From Bacteroidota bacterium (lineage in GTDB: Bacteria; Bacteroidota; Bacteroidia; UKL13-3), in assembly GCA_027488905.1 (NCBI GenBank), contig JAIYAT010000020.1, positions 372,490 through 436,489 of the forward strand: a stretch of DNA of 64,000 bases. The letters run 5' to 3'. This document shows, piece by piece, positions 35,589-45,800 of this stretch (positions are counted from its first letter, which is position 1; each line of letters begins with the position of its first letter). The position numbers were made by a program, and so were the translations under genes. Under the pieces are notes generated by a model. That model made no database searches and was not told the DNA's origin. It saw only the letters and a program-made list of their open reading frames with translations.

Positions 35589-37871
35589 ATGCTAAAAAAA
35601 CTAATACTGACACTCTCTTTATTTGCTAGCTATCAGCTACTTTTGGGTCAAACCGGAGAAATTAGAGGCTTTGTTTACGACAAAGAAACGGGTGAACCAA
35701 TGATTTACAATAATGTAGTAATCAAAGAACTTAAGCTTGGAAAAAGTACAGATTTAAATGGATTCTACACTTTATCTCGCCTTAAACCAGGCAATTACAC
35801 TTTACAATGTTGGAGCCTTGGATATGACACTGCAACGGCAAAAGTTAATGTGCAGGAAGGTAGAATTCAAACCCAGAATTTATATTTAAAACCAAAAAGA
35901 TTAGAATTAGATGTAATAGAAATTAAAGCAGATAGGCAAAAAGCAAAGGAAAATGTAACTATCTCTTCTAATACCATCACTCAAAAAGAACTAAAACAAC
36001 TCCCAACTTTTGGGGGAGAACCTGATTTAGTGCAGTATCTACAAGTTTTACCAGGTGTAAATTTTAGCGGCGACCAAGGCGGACAGCTATATGTAAGAGG
36101 TGGGCCTCCAGTAATGAACAAAGTAATGATTGATGGAATGATTATCTATAACCCCTTTCATAGCATTGGTTTGTTTTCAGTATTTGATGCGGATATTATT
36201 AGAAATGCGGAAGTAAGTTCAGGCGGATTTAATGCGCAATATGGCGGTAGAATAAGCGGAATCATAGATGTTAGCACACGTGAAGGAAACAAAAAACACT
36301 TTTCAGGCAAAATTGCCGCCAATCCAATGACAGGTAAAATTTTACTCGAAGGGCCAATTAATAGTTTAGTGGAGGATGGCGGTTCTAGCTCTTCTTACGT
36401 ACTTTCTTATAAATCTTCTTTACTTGGATTAACAAGCAAAACGATTTACAGTTATGCAGACCCAGTAAACGGACTTCCATACGGTTTCAATGATTTGTAC
36501 GGAAAATACACTAATATTTCTAATAATGGCAGTAAGTTAAACCTATTTGGTTTTAGGTTTTCTGATGATGCAAATTTCGATTTTAACAAATACAATTGGA
36601 TTTCTACGGGGGGTGGCGGTAATTTATTAATTATCCCAGATGGATCAAACACACTTATCAATGCAAATGCTGGTTATTCTACTTATGAAATGACCCAAAC
36701 CACCTCCGACGGTTTGCCAAGAACTAGCAGCATTAACAGCTTTAATACGGCTATCAACTTTACAAATTTTGTTGGAAAAGACGAAGTAAAATATGGCTTT
36801 GAAGCAATTGGTATTGCCACCAAATTTAGATATGCAAATGCGGTTGGGCGTGTGTTAACCCAAGATGATTATTCCACAGAAATTCATGGTTTTACAAAAT
36901 ACAAATGGGTTTATAAAAGATTGGTGGTTGAACCAGGAATTCGTGCTATCTACTATTCTTCATTAAGTGAGTTTAGTTTTGAACCAAGAATTGGCGCGAA
37001 GTATAATATTACACCTTCTATCAGAGCAAAATTTGCCGCAGGCGTATACTCCCAAAACCTTATGGCAGCTGTGAGTGATCAAGATGTGGTAAATTTGTTT
37101 TACGGGTTTTTATCTAGTCCAGATAAAGTTAATTCAGATATTCGTAGACAAACAGCCAATCATTATGTAGGAGGTTTTGAGTTTGACCTTGGAAAATATA
37201 TAGAAATAAATGTTGAAGGTTTCTTAAAAGACTTTACCCAAATCACAAATATAAATAGGGATAAAATTTATGATGATGATGAGTTTAATTTAGACCAACC
37301 TTATTATCTTAAAGCAGATGTAATTAAAGAAACGGGCAAAGCTTATGGCGGAGATGCTCGGATAAAAGGGGAATATAAAAATCACTATTTATGGTTGGTT
37401 TATTCTTTAACTTATGTAACCAGAAATGACGGCAGAAGAGATTATGTCCCACACTTTGACAGAAGGCATAATATCAATGTGGTTTACACCTACCAGTGGG
37501 GAAAGAAAAAGAGCTGGAATCTAAACACACGCTGGAATTTTGGTTCAGGATTCCCTTTCACCCAAACACAAGGATTTTATGAAAAACTTAACCTTAATAG
37601 AGGTGTAGGGTCAAACGTAAACAACCAAAATGGCAATTTAGGGATTTACTTTACTGATATTAATACTGGAAGATTGCCTTATTTTCATAGGTTAGATGCT
37701 TCAATTTCAAAGAAATTTACCCTAAAAAATGAAAGAAGAAGTATGATGGTAATTCTATCTGCTACAAATATGTATGACCGAGATAATATTTTCTACTTCG
37801 ATAGGCTAACTTATAAAAGAATTAACCAACTTCCTATCATGCCAACCTTAGGATTTAATTATACTTTTTAA
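35589..37871 (+). CDS. TonB-dependent outer-membrane receptor with N-terminal carboxypeptidase-regulatory-like domain
   Basis: A 760-aa receptor. Signal peptide MLKKLILTLSLFASYQLLLGQ, then a CarboxypepD_reg-like beta-sandwich (about 24-105: GEIRGFVYDKETGEPM, STDLNGFYTLSRLKPGNY). The plug follows (about 110-225: QLPTFGGEPDLVQYLQVLPGV, GGQLYVRGGPPVMNKVMIDGM, GGFNAQYGGRISGIIDV), and a 22-strand-type barrel ends in LGFNYTF with the terminal Phe that the BAM complex recognises. No SusD partner lies beside it, so substrate is unknown. It is divergent from the export operon across about 145 bp and its stop overlaps the convergent GT39 gene by four bases. Confidence 0.9.
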   Translation: MLKKLILTLSLFASYQLLLGQTGEIRGFVYDKETGEPMIYNNVVIKELKLGKSTDLNGFYTLSRLKPGNYTLQCWSLGYDTATAKVNVQEGRIQTQNLYLKPKRLELDVIEIKADRQKAKENVTISSNTITQKELKQLPTFGGEPDLVQYLQVLPGVNFSGDQGGQLYVRGGPPVMNKVMIDGMIIYNPFHSIGLFSVFDADIIRNAEVSSGGFNAQYGGRISGIIDVSTREGNKKHFSGKIAANPMTGKILLEGPINSLVEDGGSSSSYVLSYKSSLLGLTSKTIYSYADPVNGLPYGFNDLYGKYTNISNNGSKLNLFGFRFSDDANFDFNKYNWISTGGGGNLLIIPDGSNTLINANAGYSTYEMTQTTSDGLPRTSSINSFNTAINFTNFVGKDEVKYGFEAIGIATKFRYANAVGRVLTQDDYSTEIHGFTKYKWVYKRLVVEPGIRAIYYSSLSEFSFEPRIGAKYNITPSIRAKFAAGVYSQNLMAAVSDQDVVNLFYGFLSSPDKVNSDIRRQTANHYVGGFEFDLGKYIEINVEGFLKDFTQITNINRDKIYDDDEFNLDQPYYLKADVIKETGKAYGGDARIKGEYKNHYLWLVYSLTYVTRNDGRRDYVPHFDRRHNINVVYTYQWGKKKSWNLNTRWNFGSGFPFTQTQGFYEKLNLNRGVGSNVNNQNGNLGIYFTDINTGRLPYFHRLDASISKKFTLKNERRSMMVILSATNMYDRDNIFYFDRLTYKRINQLPIMPTLGFNYTF

Positions 37872-39508
37872 GGCTGAAAAACAGCCTTACGTTTAAATAG
37901 TATAAATCCGCCCTTTCGCTCCACTTCCTCAAATTCTGGAGTTACATGGTCTTTGTAATCATTGATTTTAGTAACCATGTAGGCGTCTTTATCTAGTTTT
38001 CCGGCCTTAACAAAATCATAAAGTTTACCTTCACCAGTAAAGGGTTTTACTTTACCATAGAAATACTGTGCATAGCTTTTAAATCCAGCTGTTTCTATAT
38101 AAACATCTTGGCTGCTCAACTGGATATACCAGTCAATGGCTGGACCTTGGCTGTAGCGTTCAATCTTGGGCACAACTGCTTTCAATAATGCAGGAATTAA
38201 TATTGAAACACTTATGAGCAGATAAAACATTGGTCGTGCAATGTGTTGCCTTCTCAATTGAATAGTAATATAAATGAGTAAACACAAAAATGCTGCACCC
38301 AATAACCATTCCCAACCCTGCCAACCACCGTCTATTGCTAAAGAGGCTACGGCAAAAGCATCATCAATATGTGGAGTTGCAAAAGATTTCCAATTATCTG
38401 TTAAAGGCAAAACAATGAAAATAATTGCAATCATAGACCCAATAATAGTTAATAAAGCAATTTGCCATTTATAGAATTTACTTTTTGCTAGTTCCCATTT
38501 ACTGAGTTGCCAAGCCGCTAAAAATGTAAGTGGCAAATAACACAAGGAACTATAATGAACTATTTTAGTTTCTACGATACTAAACAAAACTAATACTACC
38601 CAAAACAGTAACTTCATGATGCCAATAAAGCTTTGTTCTTTGCTTGCAAATGCTTCTTTTTTAGTAAACCCCAAACTAGGCAAAGCCATAACAGAAGCAG
38701 GAAAACAACCCAAAAGCAATACCAAGGGATGATACCAAAATGGTTGACCGTGGCCAGCAACTGGATTCAAAAATAAATCTGCTTGATAAGCCAAAAATGC
38801 CAATAAAAAATCTGGACCATTTTGAATGGTTTCATATCCAAACCAAATAGCACTTACCAAAAAAGTAACTAATGCAGCCAACACTAGGTGAGCCCAATGA
38901 AAAAATAGCTTAAACTTATTAAATGCCCAATAGGCTAAAAAGCATAAACTTACTACAATAATTGCAACTGGGCCTTTGGTGATGGTTGCCAAACCCATAA
39001 AAACACCAAGAAAAACCACATGCTTAAGACTTTTATGAAGGGTATAATAAAAAAATTGAACAACCGCTAAGAAGATGAATAAATTATAAAGAGGATCAAT
39101 AATTCCTGATTTAAAATACAAATGCGGCGTAAGTGAGCCAGAAGTAAAAAGCACCCAAAGCCAAGCCACTTCTCTATTAAATAGGGTTGAACCAAGTGAA
39201 AAAATAGTAACAAGGGTTACAATTCCAACCAATGCATTTGGCAGCCTAGCCGCAAATTCGTTGACCCCAAAAATCTTCATACTTAAGGCTTGAAGCCAAA
39301 AAAACAGAGGTGGCTTTTCGGTAAATGGCTCAAAGTTTATCTGCACTTGTTGATAGTTTCCGCTTACAAGCATCTCCCTAGCAGATTCAGCAAAGTTAAT
39401 CTCATCCCAATCAAAAAGGTGAACCGCACCAAGAAAAGGAATAAATAATATTGCGCCCCACAAGGCAACTATCCAAATATCTGGCAAAGGGAATTTTTTC
39501 GGAATCAT
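37868..39508 (-). CDS. ArnT/PMT-like membrane glycosyltransferase (GT39/GT83 family)
   Basis: A 546-aa protein with about 11-12 membrane segments and a soluble C-terminal tail. The first external loop has the catalytic-type acidic motif HLFDWDEINFAESAREML, followed by EPFTEKPPLFFWLQALSMKIFGVNEFAARLPNALVG, the hallmark of enzymes that move sugars from a polyprenyl-phosphate donor onto lipid A, proteins or glycans on the periplasmic side. It overlaps the PAP2 phosphatase gene by ATGA and is the last gene of the susC-led run. The PAP2 product could recycle the polyprenyl carrier it releases (inference). Acceptor unknown. Confidence 0.85.
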   Translation of the reverse strand: MIPKKFPLPDIWIVALWGAILFIPFLGAVHLFDWDEINFAESAREMLVSGNYQQVQINFEPFTEKPPLFFWLQALSMKIFGVNEFAARLPNALVGIVTLVTIFSLGSTLFNREVAWLWVLFTSGSLTPHLYFKSGIIDPLYNLFIFLAVVQFFYYTLHKSLKHVVFLGVFMGLATITKGPVAIIVVSLCFLAYWAFNKFKLFFHWAHLVLAALVTFLVSAIWFGYETIQNGPDFLLAFLAYQADLFLNPVAGHGQPFWYHPLVLLLGCFPASVMALPSLGFTKKEAFASKEQSFIGIMKLLFWVVLVLFSIVETKIVHYSSLCYLPLTFLAAWQLSKWELAKSKFYKWQIALLTIIGSMIAIIFIVLPLTDNWKSFATPHIDDAFAVASLAIDGGWQGWEWLLGAAFLCLLIYITIQLRRQHIARPMFYLLISVSILIPALLKAVVPKIERYSQGPAIDWYIQLSSQDVYIETAGFKSYAQYFYGKVKPFTGEGKLYDFVKAGKLDKDAYMVTKINDYKDHVTPEFEEVERKGGFILFKRKAVFQP

Positions 39509-40143
39509 TTTTTAGATTTTAGGTTCAATAAAAAATTCAAGTGAGAATTCTGATACAAATGAAAATAAATAAAAATAGAAAATAACAATCCAATGCTTGC
39601 ACCTGCCATGGTGTCTACCAAAAAATGTTGTAACAAATAAACACGAGAAAATGCAACAATAATTGCAGCTGCAAAAAATAGTCCTTTGTAAAACTTGTTC
39701 TCAGTAATAAATGACAACATAGAAAATATTGCAAAGGCTGTTGTGGTGTGACCCGAAGGAAACGAGTTGTTATAAACATGTTCAGCACCTGGAGGCAAAT
39801 AATACATAACATCACTAAGTCTTTCTAAATGCCATAAGGGACGATGGACATCATCAAAAACTAAACGCTTAAGGATTTGGGTCAAACCTGAACTAAATGC
39901 ATATGCGAGTAAAACCAAAATACCAGAATGAAAGCGTGTGAAGAGCAAAATAAGACCTAATGTAATTGCAAAAAGTCCATCTCCTGCGTGGGTGCTAAAA
40001 TAGCAAAGATAATCGAAAAGTTTATTGTGAAATTGGTTCAAACCAAGTGATATATTCATTTGGGTTTGAACCAATGAAAACACAGAAGCCGCTAATAAAG
40101 CGGCTCCTGAAAATAATAAAAAAGTTTCATTTTTTAACTTCAT
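39505..40143 (-). CDS. PAP2-superfamily membrane phosphatase
   Basis: A 212-aa integral membrane protein with the three phosphatase motifs: KRLVFDDVHRP (KxxxxxxRP), PSGHTTT (PSGH) and SRVYLLQHFLVD (SRxxxxxHxxxD). Such enzymes dephosphorylate undecaprenyl pyrophosphate, phosphatidate or lipid A. I start at the ATG at 40143, nine bases after the upstream gene; an in-frame TTG at 40149 is less likely. It is coupled to the GT39-like gene by a four-base overlap, which suggests a joint role with polyprenyl-linked sugars. Two exact copies of the GGTT element (40035-40044 and 40063-40072) lie near its 5' end. Confidence 0.88.
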   Translation of the reverse strand: MKLKNETFLLFSGAALLAASVFSLVQTQMNISLGLNQFHNKLFDYLCYFSTHAGDGLFAITLGLILLFTRFHSGILVLLAYAFSSGLTQILKRLVFDDVHRPLWHLERLSDVMYYLPPGAEHVYNNSFPSGHTTTAFAIFSMLSFITENKFYKGLFFAAAIIVAFSRVYLLQHFLVDTMAGASIGLLFSIFIYFHLYQNSHLNFLLNLKSKK

Positions 40144-40152
40144 GCACAACGT

Positions 40153-41010
40153 TTAATCGCAACCAAACTTAAGTTTAGGTTGATCTGCAGTTCTATCGTT
40201 TGTATCTACATAAACCTTCTTTCTTACAGTACATTCAATATCTTTTGGTTTAAAATTGGCTGCAAAACCAAAAAACTGAGATGGAATCATAGTTAAATAG
40301 AACTTACCTGTTTCATCCTTTTTCATCTCTAGTGCAGGATTACTTCCTGCTCCAAAAAAAGAAGATGGTTGATAAGTAATCGTTTGTCCAGTAATAGTAT
40401 CTGTGCCTGTGCATTTAATCCAAAGATATGCATCGCCTTCTGCCAAATCTTTCATACCAGGTATCGTATCAATTGGGTTATTATAGAAAATATTAGTAAT
40501 TTCATCGGCTAGAATGGTAGCTGGCAATTGATAAATAAAGCCGCGGGTTAATTTTGGAGGCAAAACCTTTAATACTTGATCTTCAGTTTTCAAATCAGGG
40601 TCGCCATAACCACCACCATCTTTTGGTTTAACTAAGAAAGAAATGCCTTTGCTATAAACATCTGTAGCGGCTACTTCGTAAAATTCAGTTGGTATCATTT
40701 CATAATAATACACACGAGCACCTTTGGCATCGTCCTTGGTCATTTTAAGAACTTCGTTCGAATTTTTCCAAGCTTGTTCGCCAAGGCCATTTGCTTTTGG
40801 GTGCCCTGCCGGAAATTCAAAAGGTAACCAAGTCCAAATATAAAACGGACCAGCATTTCCTGCCAAAGAGGTATTTGTAGTTTTATCCAAATCGATGTAC
40901 AAACGTATTGTTTGAGTTACATCTGGTGTTTCTGGTTCTATCCAAGCGGCTTGACCTAAGGCTAAATTGCTTAGGCAGGCTAATATTAAGGTATATAATA
41001 TTTTTTTCAT
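40153..41010 (-). CDS. Hypothetical secreted protein of the sus operon, internally duplicated
   Basis: A 285-aa protein with a signal peptide MKKILYTLILACLSNLALGQ and no lipobox Cys. I do not recognise the family. Two copies of a module of about 120 aa are visible from the matching ends VYYYEMIPTEFYEVAA (first) and KFYLTMIPSQFFGFAA (second), each before a KPKD segment. The aromatic FYIWTWLPFEF stretch would suit glycan binding. It occupies the position of SusE/SusF-type surface glycan-binding proteins, three bases after the preceding lipoprotein gene and nine before PAP2. Role in alpha-glucan binding is inferred from position only. Confidence 0.75.
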   Translation of the reverse strand: MKKILYTLILACLSNLALGQAAWIEPETPDVTQTIRLYIDLDKTTNTSLAGNAGPFYIWTWLPFEFPAGHPKANGLGEQAWKNSNEVLKMTKDDAKGARVYYYEMIPTEFYEVAATDVYSKGISFLVKPKDGGGYGDPDLKTEDQVLKVLPPKLTRGFIYQLPATILADEITNIFYNNPIDTIPGMKDLAEGDAYLWIKCTGTDTITGQTITYQPSSFFGAGSNPALEMKKDETGKFYLTMIPSQFFGFAANFKPKDIECTVRKKVYVDTNDRTADQPKLKFGCD

Positions 41011-41013
41011 TGT

Positions 41014-41505
41014 TTATTTCCTTTCAAATTCAAGGTTATAACTCATTACCATTTTTGTAGCCCCTTTACAAGTAGTATAAACAGGGCGTGTAAACTTCAA
41101 ATTATCTTGTGGACGAATTGGGCCATTTAACTTAAAGTCGAATGGAGCAGCATCGTTAGGCGTAAATTTTATTACACTTGGGAATTCTACATTATCAAAA
41201 GCCCATGTCCCAGAAGTTGAGCCAAAAAAATTATAACTCAAACCCACTGTATCTACAGTATACGTTGTTGCTGTAAAGGAAATGTTTGGCCTTCTAAATC
41301 CGTTATAAAAATAGCTAGTAATGTTTGCAGACTCTCTAATTAGAGAAACTTCGTCAACTTGAACAGCTTTTAACAACTCCCAATCTGCTTGAATGGATAT
41401 CAGCTTTGAGGCTGGCGCTCCTAATTCCTTAGTTTCTTTTTTGCATGCACTTAGGGTTGAACCTATTACGAGCATGATTGCTATGTTTTTAATTATGGTT
41501 TTCAT
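41014..41505 (-). CDS. Small surface lipoprotein of the sus operon
   Basis: A 163-aa lipoprotein with signal peptide MKTIIKNIAIMLVIGSTLSAC (lipobox Leu-Ser-Ala-Cys21) followed by KKETKELG, a charged stretch of the kind that sends lipoproteins to the cell surface in Bacteroidota. The mature part is a single beta-sandwich-like domain. It starts at ATG 41505 in a TAATG overlap with the susD stop; ATG 41514 in the same frame would add three residues. By position it is a SusE-like accessory glycan-binding protein; sequence does not prove this. Confidence 0.75.
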   Translation of the reverse strand: MKTIIKNIAIMLVIGSTLSACKKETKELGAPASKLISIQADWELLKAVQVDEVSLIRESANITSYFYNGFRRPNISFTATTYTVDTVGLSYNFFGSTSGTWAFDNVEFPSVIKFTPNDAAPFDFKLNGPIRPQDNLKFTRPVYTTCKGATKMVMSYNLEFERK

Positions 41506-42887
41506 TATTCGCATCCTCCTTCTGGATTAAATTCAAAAATACTTGTATTTTCATTAACTGGAAATTGCAATGCTAATCCTGGACAATTCCATTTTGAGTT
41601 TCTGATGGTTACAAATCCAGAACCTGTTGGATCTTCCAAAGCACCAATTCTTTTTAGGTCTTGGGTTCTTACTCCTTCCAAAGGAAATTCTAATCTCCTT
41701 TGCTTTCTAATTATAGCCAATACATCATTGATGTTTGTACCATCTGGAACATTATAATTTTTGTTACCATAGGCTCTTTCAATGATTGCATTTACATCAG
41801 CAATGGCCTGTGTGGCTGAACCTCCGCTTTTGAGTAAAGCTTCTGCTCGCATCAAAACAAGCTGTGAACTATAAGAAATTGGATTGCTTAAATAATCAAA
41901 GTTAAACTTTTTAATCCCATAGGTTTCACTAGAAGTACCTGCATTAAATATCGTATAAAACATACTTCTTCTATCTGCAGTATCTGCCGTAGCTTCAAGG
42001 TACAAAGATTTGCTTAATCTATTAGGTGGAGGATTTGTTGGATTAACAATTCGGTAATTATTTATGTAAGTGGATGCTCTATTGTCGCCAACACCTGTGC
42101 TCACAAATGCAAATATTTTTTCTGGGCTGTTTAATGCATTTTCAAAACGGTTTAAAGTTGTATCTAAAGGATACTTTAAAATTAATTCGTTGCAAAGCGC
42201 AACAGTGTTAGGAAAATCATTGGTTTGGAATCTTACTTTAGCCAAAAGCGCTTTTGCAGCATCCTTTGTGGCGTAATTGCCATTGGATTCAGGAAGATTT
42301 GCAATAGCATCATTTAAATCTGCAATAATAAAAGCATAAACATCCGCAACGGAACTCCTTGATTTTGGCAATGTGCTCAATTCATCTCTGATGACAATTC
42401 CTAAGTGGGTGTTATTTGCAGTAAAACCATAAGGCTGCGCCCATAAACGAACTAATTCAAAATGCACCATCGCACGAAGAAATTTAGACTCTGCAATCGC
42501 TCTAGTCTTAAAGGCATCATCAACAGAGATTTTACCTAAATTAACCCTGTCAATAATAAAATTAATGCGGAAAACAACATTATACAAGTCAGTGTATAAA
42601 CCACCAACATCAGAATTAAAAAAATTAGTAGTTCTTTGGTAAATTGGCACTGTAAAACCACTTTGTGGCCTTTCTAAATTATCTCCCAATAGCTCATTAA
42701 AAAACTGTAATCTACCATTGTTATGATTAGCCAAGGCATCGTACGCAGAGTACAAAACTTTGTTAAGGTCTTCTTGGGTTTTTATTGCATCTTCTTCTAG
42801 CTGAACGCCATCTGGTTCAATGTCTAACCATTTTTTGCAAGAACTAAATGTCAATACTAATAAGAGTATATATATAATTTTTTTCAT
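41505..42887 (-). CDS. SusD/RagB family nutrient-binding outer-membrane lipoprotein
   Basis: A 460-aa lipoprotein that forms the lid of the SusC channel and delivers glycan to it. Signal peptide MKKIIYILLLVLTFSSC, Cys17, then KKWLDIEPDG, the usual SusD start. Helical TPR-like segments include EDLNKVLYSAYDALAN, AIAESKFLRAMVHFELVRLWAQPYG and KDAAKALLAKVRFQTNDF. The C-terminal SusD domain ends in IIRKQRRLEFPLEGVRTQDLKRIGAL. Eleven bases separate it from the susC gene. With GH97 encoded 5 kb away and divergent, the likely ligand is a starch-type alpha-glucan. Confidence 0.93.
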   Translation of the reverse strand: MKKIIYILLLVLTFSSCKKWLDIEPDGVQLEEDAIKTQEDLNKVLYSAYDALANHNNGRLQFFNELLGDNLERPQSGFTVPIYQRTTNFFNSDVGGLYTDLYNVVFRINFIIDRVNLGKISVDDAFKTRAIAESKFLRAMVHFELVRLWAQPYGFTANNTHLGIVIRDELSTLPKSRSSVADVYAFIIADLNDAIANLPESNGNYATKDAAKALLAKVRFQTNDFPNTVALCNELILKYPLDTTLNRFENALNSPEKIFAFVSTGVGDNRASTYINNYRIVNPTNPPPNRLSKSLYLEATADTADRRSMFYTIFNAGTSSETYGIKKFNFDYLSNPISYSSQLVLMRAEALLKSGGSATQAIADVNAIIERAYGNKNYNVPDGTNINDVLAIIRKQRRLEFPLEGVRTQDLKRIGALEDPTGSGFVTIRNSKWNCPGLALQFPVNENTSIFEFNPEGGCE

Positions 42888-42898
42888 GTCTTCTTTTC

Positions 42899-45800
42899 TT
42901 AAAATTCAATATTCAATTGTACACTAAATGTTTTTTCTTGTGGGGGTGTTAAATAGGTGATGTTTTGTGCACCCATGTTTCTAGAAGAGTTTCTATCCCC
43001 ATTAGAACCTCCCTCAGCATCCCTTCCTATTTCAGGATCTAACCCATCATAATTAGTGAGTGTGAAAAGATTGGTAGCAATAGCAGAAACGCGCATACTG
43101 CTTAAATGCCATTTTTTGCATTGTGCAGCACTAACATTGTAACCTACAGTTAAATTCCTAAGTCTAGCATAGCTGCCATCTTTAAGCCAAAGCGTTGTAT
43201 TGCTCCATTCATCAGGCAGATTATAGGTTTGATAGTCTTTGGTTAATTTAGGATATTTTGCATTATCGCCAGGTTTTTGCCAACGGTCATAAACACGTTC
43301 ATCCATGTTCCAATCTGTAATTAAAGTGGATTGGCGCTTTTGAGAAGATTCGTAAATATCTGAACCAATGCTATAGATAATTAAAACACTCATGTCCCAG
43401 TTTTTATATCGGAAAGTGTTGGTGATACCACCTATGGCATCTGGGATAATTTTTCCTACTGCCATCCTATTTTTGTTGTCGTAATCATATGTTTGATTTC
43501 CATTGATATCCAAGTATACAGGCAAACCATTATTTGGATCAACATGCGACCAACGGATTAAGTAATTTGTACCAACTGGCTTGCCCTTTACAATGCGAGT
43601 ATCATTTGTACCGCCACTTACTGCATCCTCATTATAAACTCCTAAACTTGTCATTTCATTGTAGTTGCGAGCTATGTTAAAGTTGGTATTCCATATGAAG
43701 TTTTTAGTAACAATGTTTCTTGATTTAAAACTGAATTCAACCCCTTCATTTAAGATACCACCTACATTGTCCCAATTCTTATCAAAACCAACAGAACCCG
43801 GAATGGATACATACATCAATACATCTGTAGTAGTTTTCCTATAAAAGCCCAATTCAACTGTTACGCGGTCTTTAAAAAAACCTGCTTCAAGGGCCAAATC
43901 ATAATTATTTGAAGTTTCCCAACGAATATTTTGATTCTCTAATTTACGCGGATACAAAACTGGTTTTCCATTGTATTTTATGTTTGTATCTGCGTTATAG
44001 GTTGCAAATCGTGCTTCGTCTGGAATCGCTGCATTTCCTGATTTTCCCCAACCCGCTCTTAATTTTAAAAAGCTAAAAGTATTGTTGGTTTTCATAAACT
44101 TTTCTTCTGAAATTACCCAAGAACCAGATAAAGAAGGAAAACTAGCCCAACGATAGTTATCTCCAAATCTTGAAGAGGCGTCTGTTCTAAATACAGCCTG
44201 AACAAAATATTTTTGCTTATAATTATAGGTGGCACGAGAAAAATAGCTCAAGAAACCCCAATTTGTGCCAGGCTGTCTAATTCTTCTTGCTTCGAAAAGT
44301 TCATCCTCATTTTCGGAAAACAAGCCCGGTACATTTGTTGAATCATAATCTAGTCTTCTAGTATTAGCTCGTTGAAATTCGTTACCAACCAAGATTTGAA
44401 AATTATGAACCTCTTTAATACTTTTTAAATAAGTAGCCGTTACATAGTAATTAAAATTATTAATTGCTGAATTGTATCTGTCTGCATCTCCAGCATTATT
44501 GTTTCCCGTAATTTCTGACGATTCCCAAGTATCATCATTAACATTCATAAAGTCATAAGAAGCTTGCCCTTGTAAGACAACGTCTTTAATTGGGGTTATG
44601 CTTAAATTGATGCCACTTAAAGCCCTATTTTCAACGGTTTTCCACTTTTTATTTTGCATATCCCTCACTGGGTTCGAACCACCTCTAAACCAAGTTCCAT
44701 CTGCATTTCTTGTTGGGTAAATAGGCAAAGCAGTACTCATAGCTGCTCCTAAACCACCCGACCAAGCGGCATTTACCCTGTTGTTAACACCCCTGCTTAA
44801 AGAGGAATTAACACTTACTTTCATCCATTTAGTTACAGCATAATCAAAATTAACCCTTCCTGCAATTCTTTCATAAGAATTACCTTTTAAGTAAGTTCCA
44901 TTGTTATCATAGGACATATTTAAAAAGGTTTGCGTTTTTTCTCCCCCATGTGTAGCAGAGAAATTTGCACCATATTTTGCACCGGTTTGGATAGTTTCAT
45001 CCACCCAATTGGTGTTATTATTTAACGCTTGTTCGTAAGTAACGCCGCCAGGAAGACTAGCTTGGCCAACTCTTCCATCGTTTTCCCAAGCTTCTTGATT
45101 AAGTTGTAACCATTCTTTGCCGTTAAGCATTTTAGGCTTTTTGGTTGGCATAGAAACACCTGATTTTACCATTGCACCAAACTTCCAACCTTTTCCTTTA
45201 CCTCTTTTTGTCGTAATTAAAATTACACCATTGGCTCCTCTTGAACCATAGATAGCATTTGCAGCAGCATCCTTTAATACTTCCACACTTTCAATGTCAT
45301 CTGGATTTATTGATGCGAGTGGATTATTGTTCATTCCACCAGAATTACCAGTAATAAATAAGTCTTGAGAAACAGGTATTCCATCTACAACATACAAAGG
45401 TTCTCCGCCAGCACTCACCGAGGATATCCCTCTAATTCTCACAAAAGAAGCAGAGCCGGCTAAACCGCTACCCACTGTAACTTGCACGCCTGGCGCTTTT
45501 CCTTGCAAGGCTGCCTCAAAACTTGGAACGGGTAAATCGTTCAATTCTTTACCCCCAATTTTTGTGATGGCGCCTGTAACTTCACGCTTTCTTTGCACAC
45601 CATAACCCACCACAACCAACTCATCCATTTGCTTCCTATCTTCTTTTAAGGTTACATTAATAGTAACATCAGTTGTTCCTAAGGTAACTTCCCTAGAAAC
45701 TGAAGCCAATCCGATGGAAGAAAACTTTAGTCGGTAATTACCCGGCTTTAATTTTCTTAACTCAAATGCACCTAAAGCATCTGAAACTGTACCAAAACCA

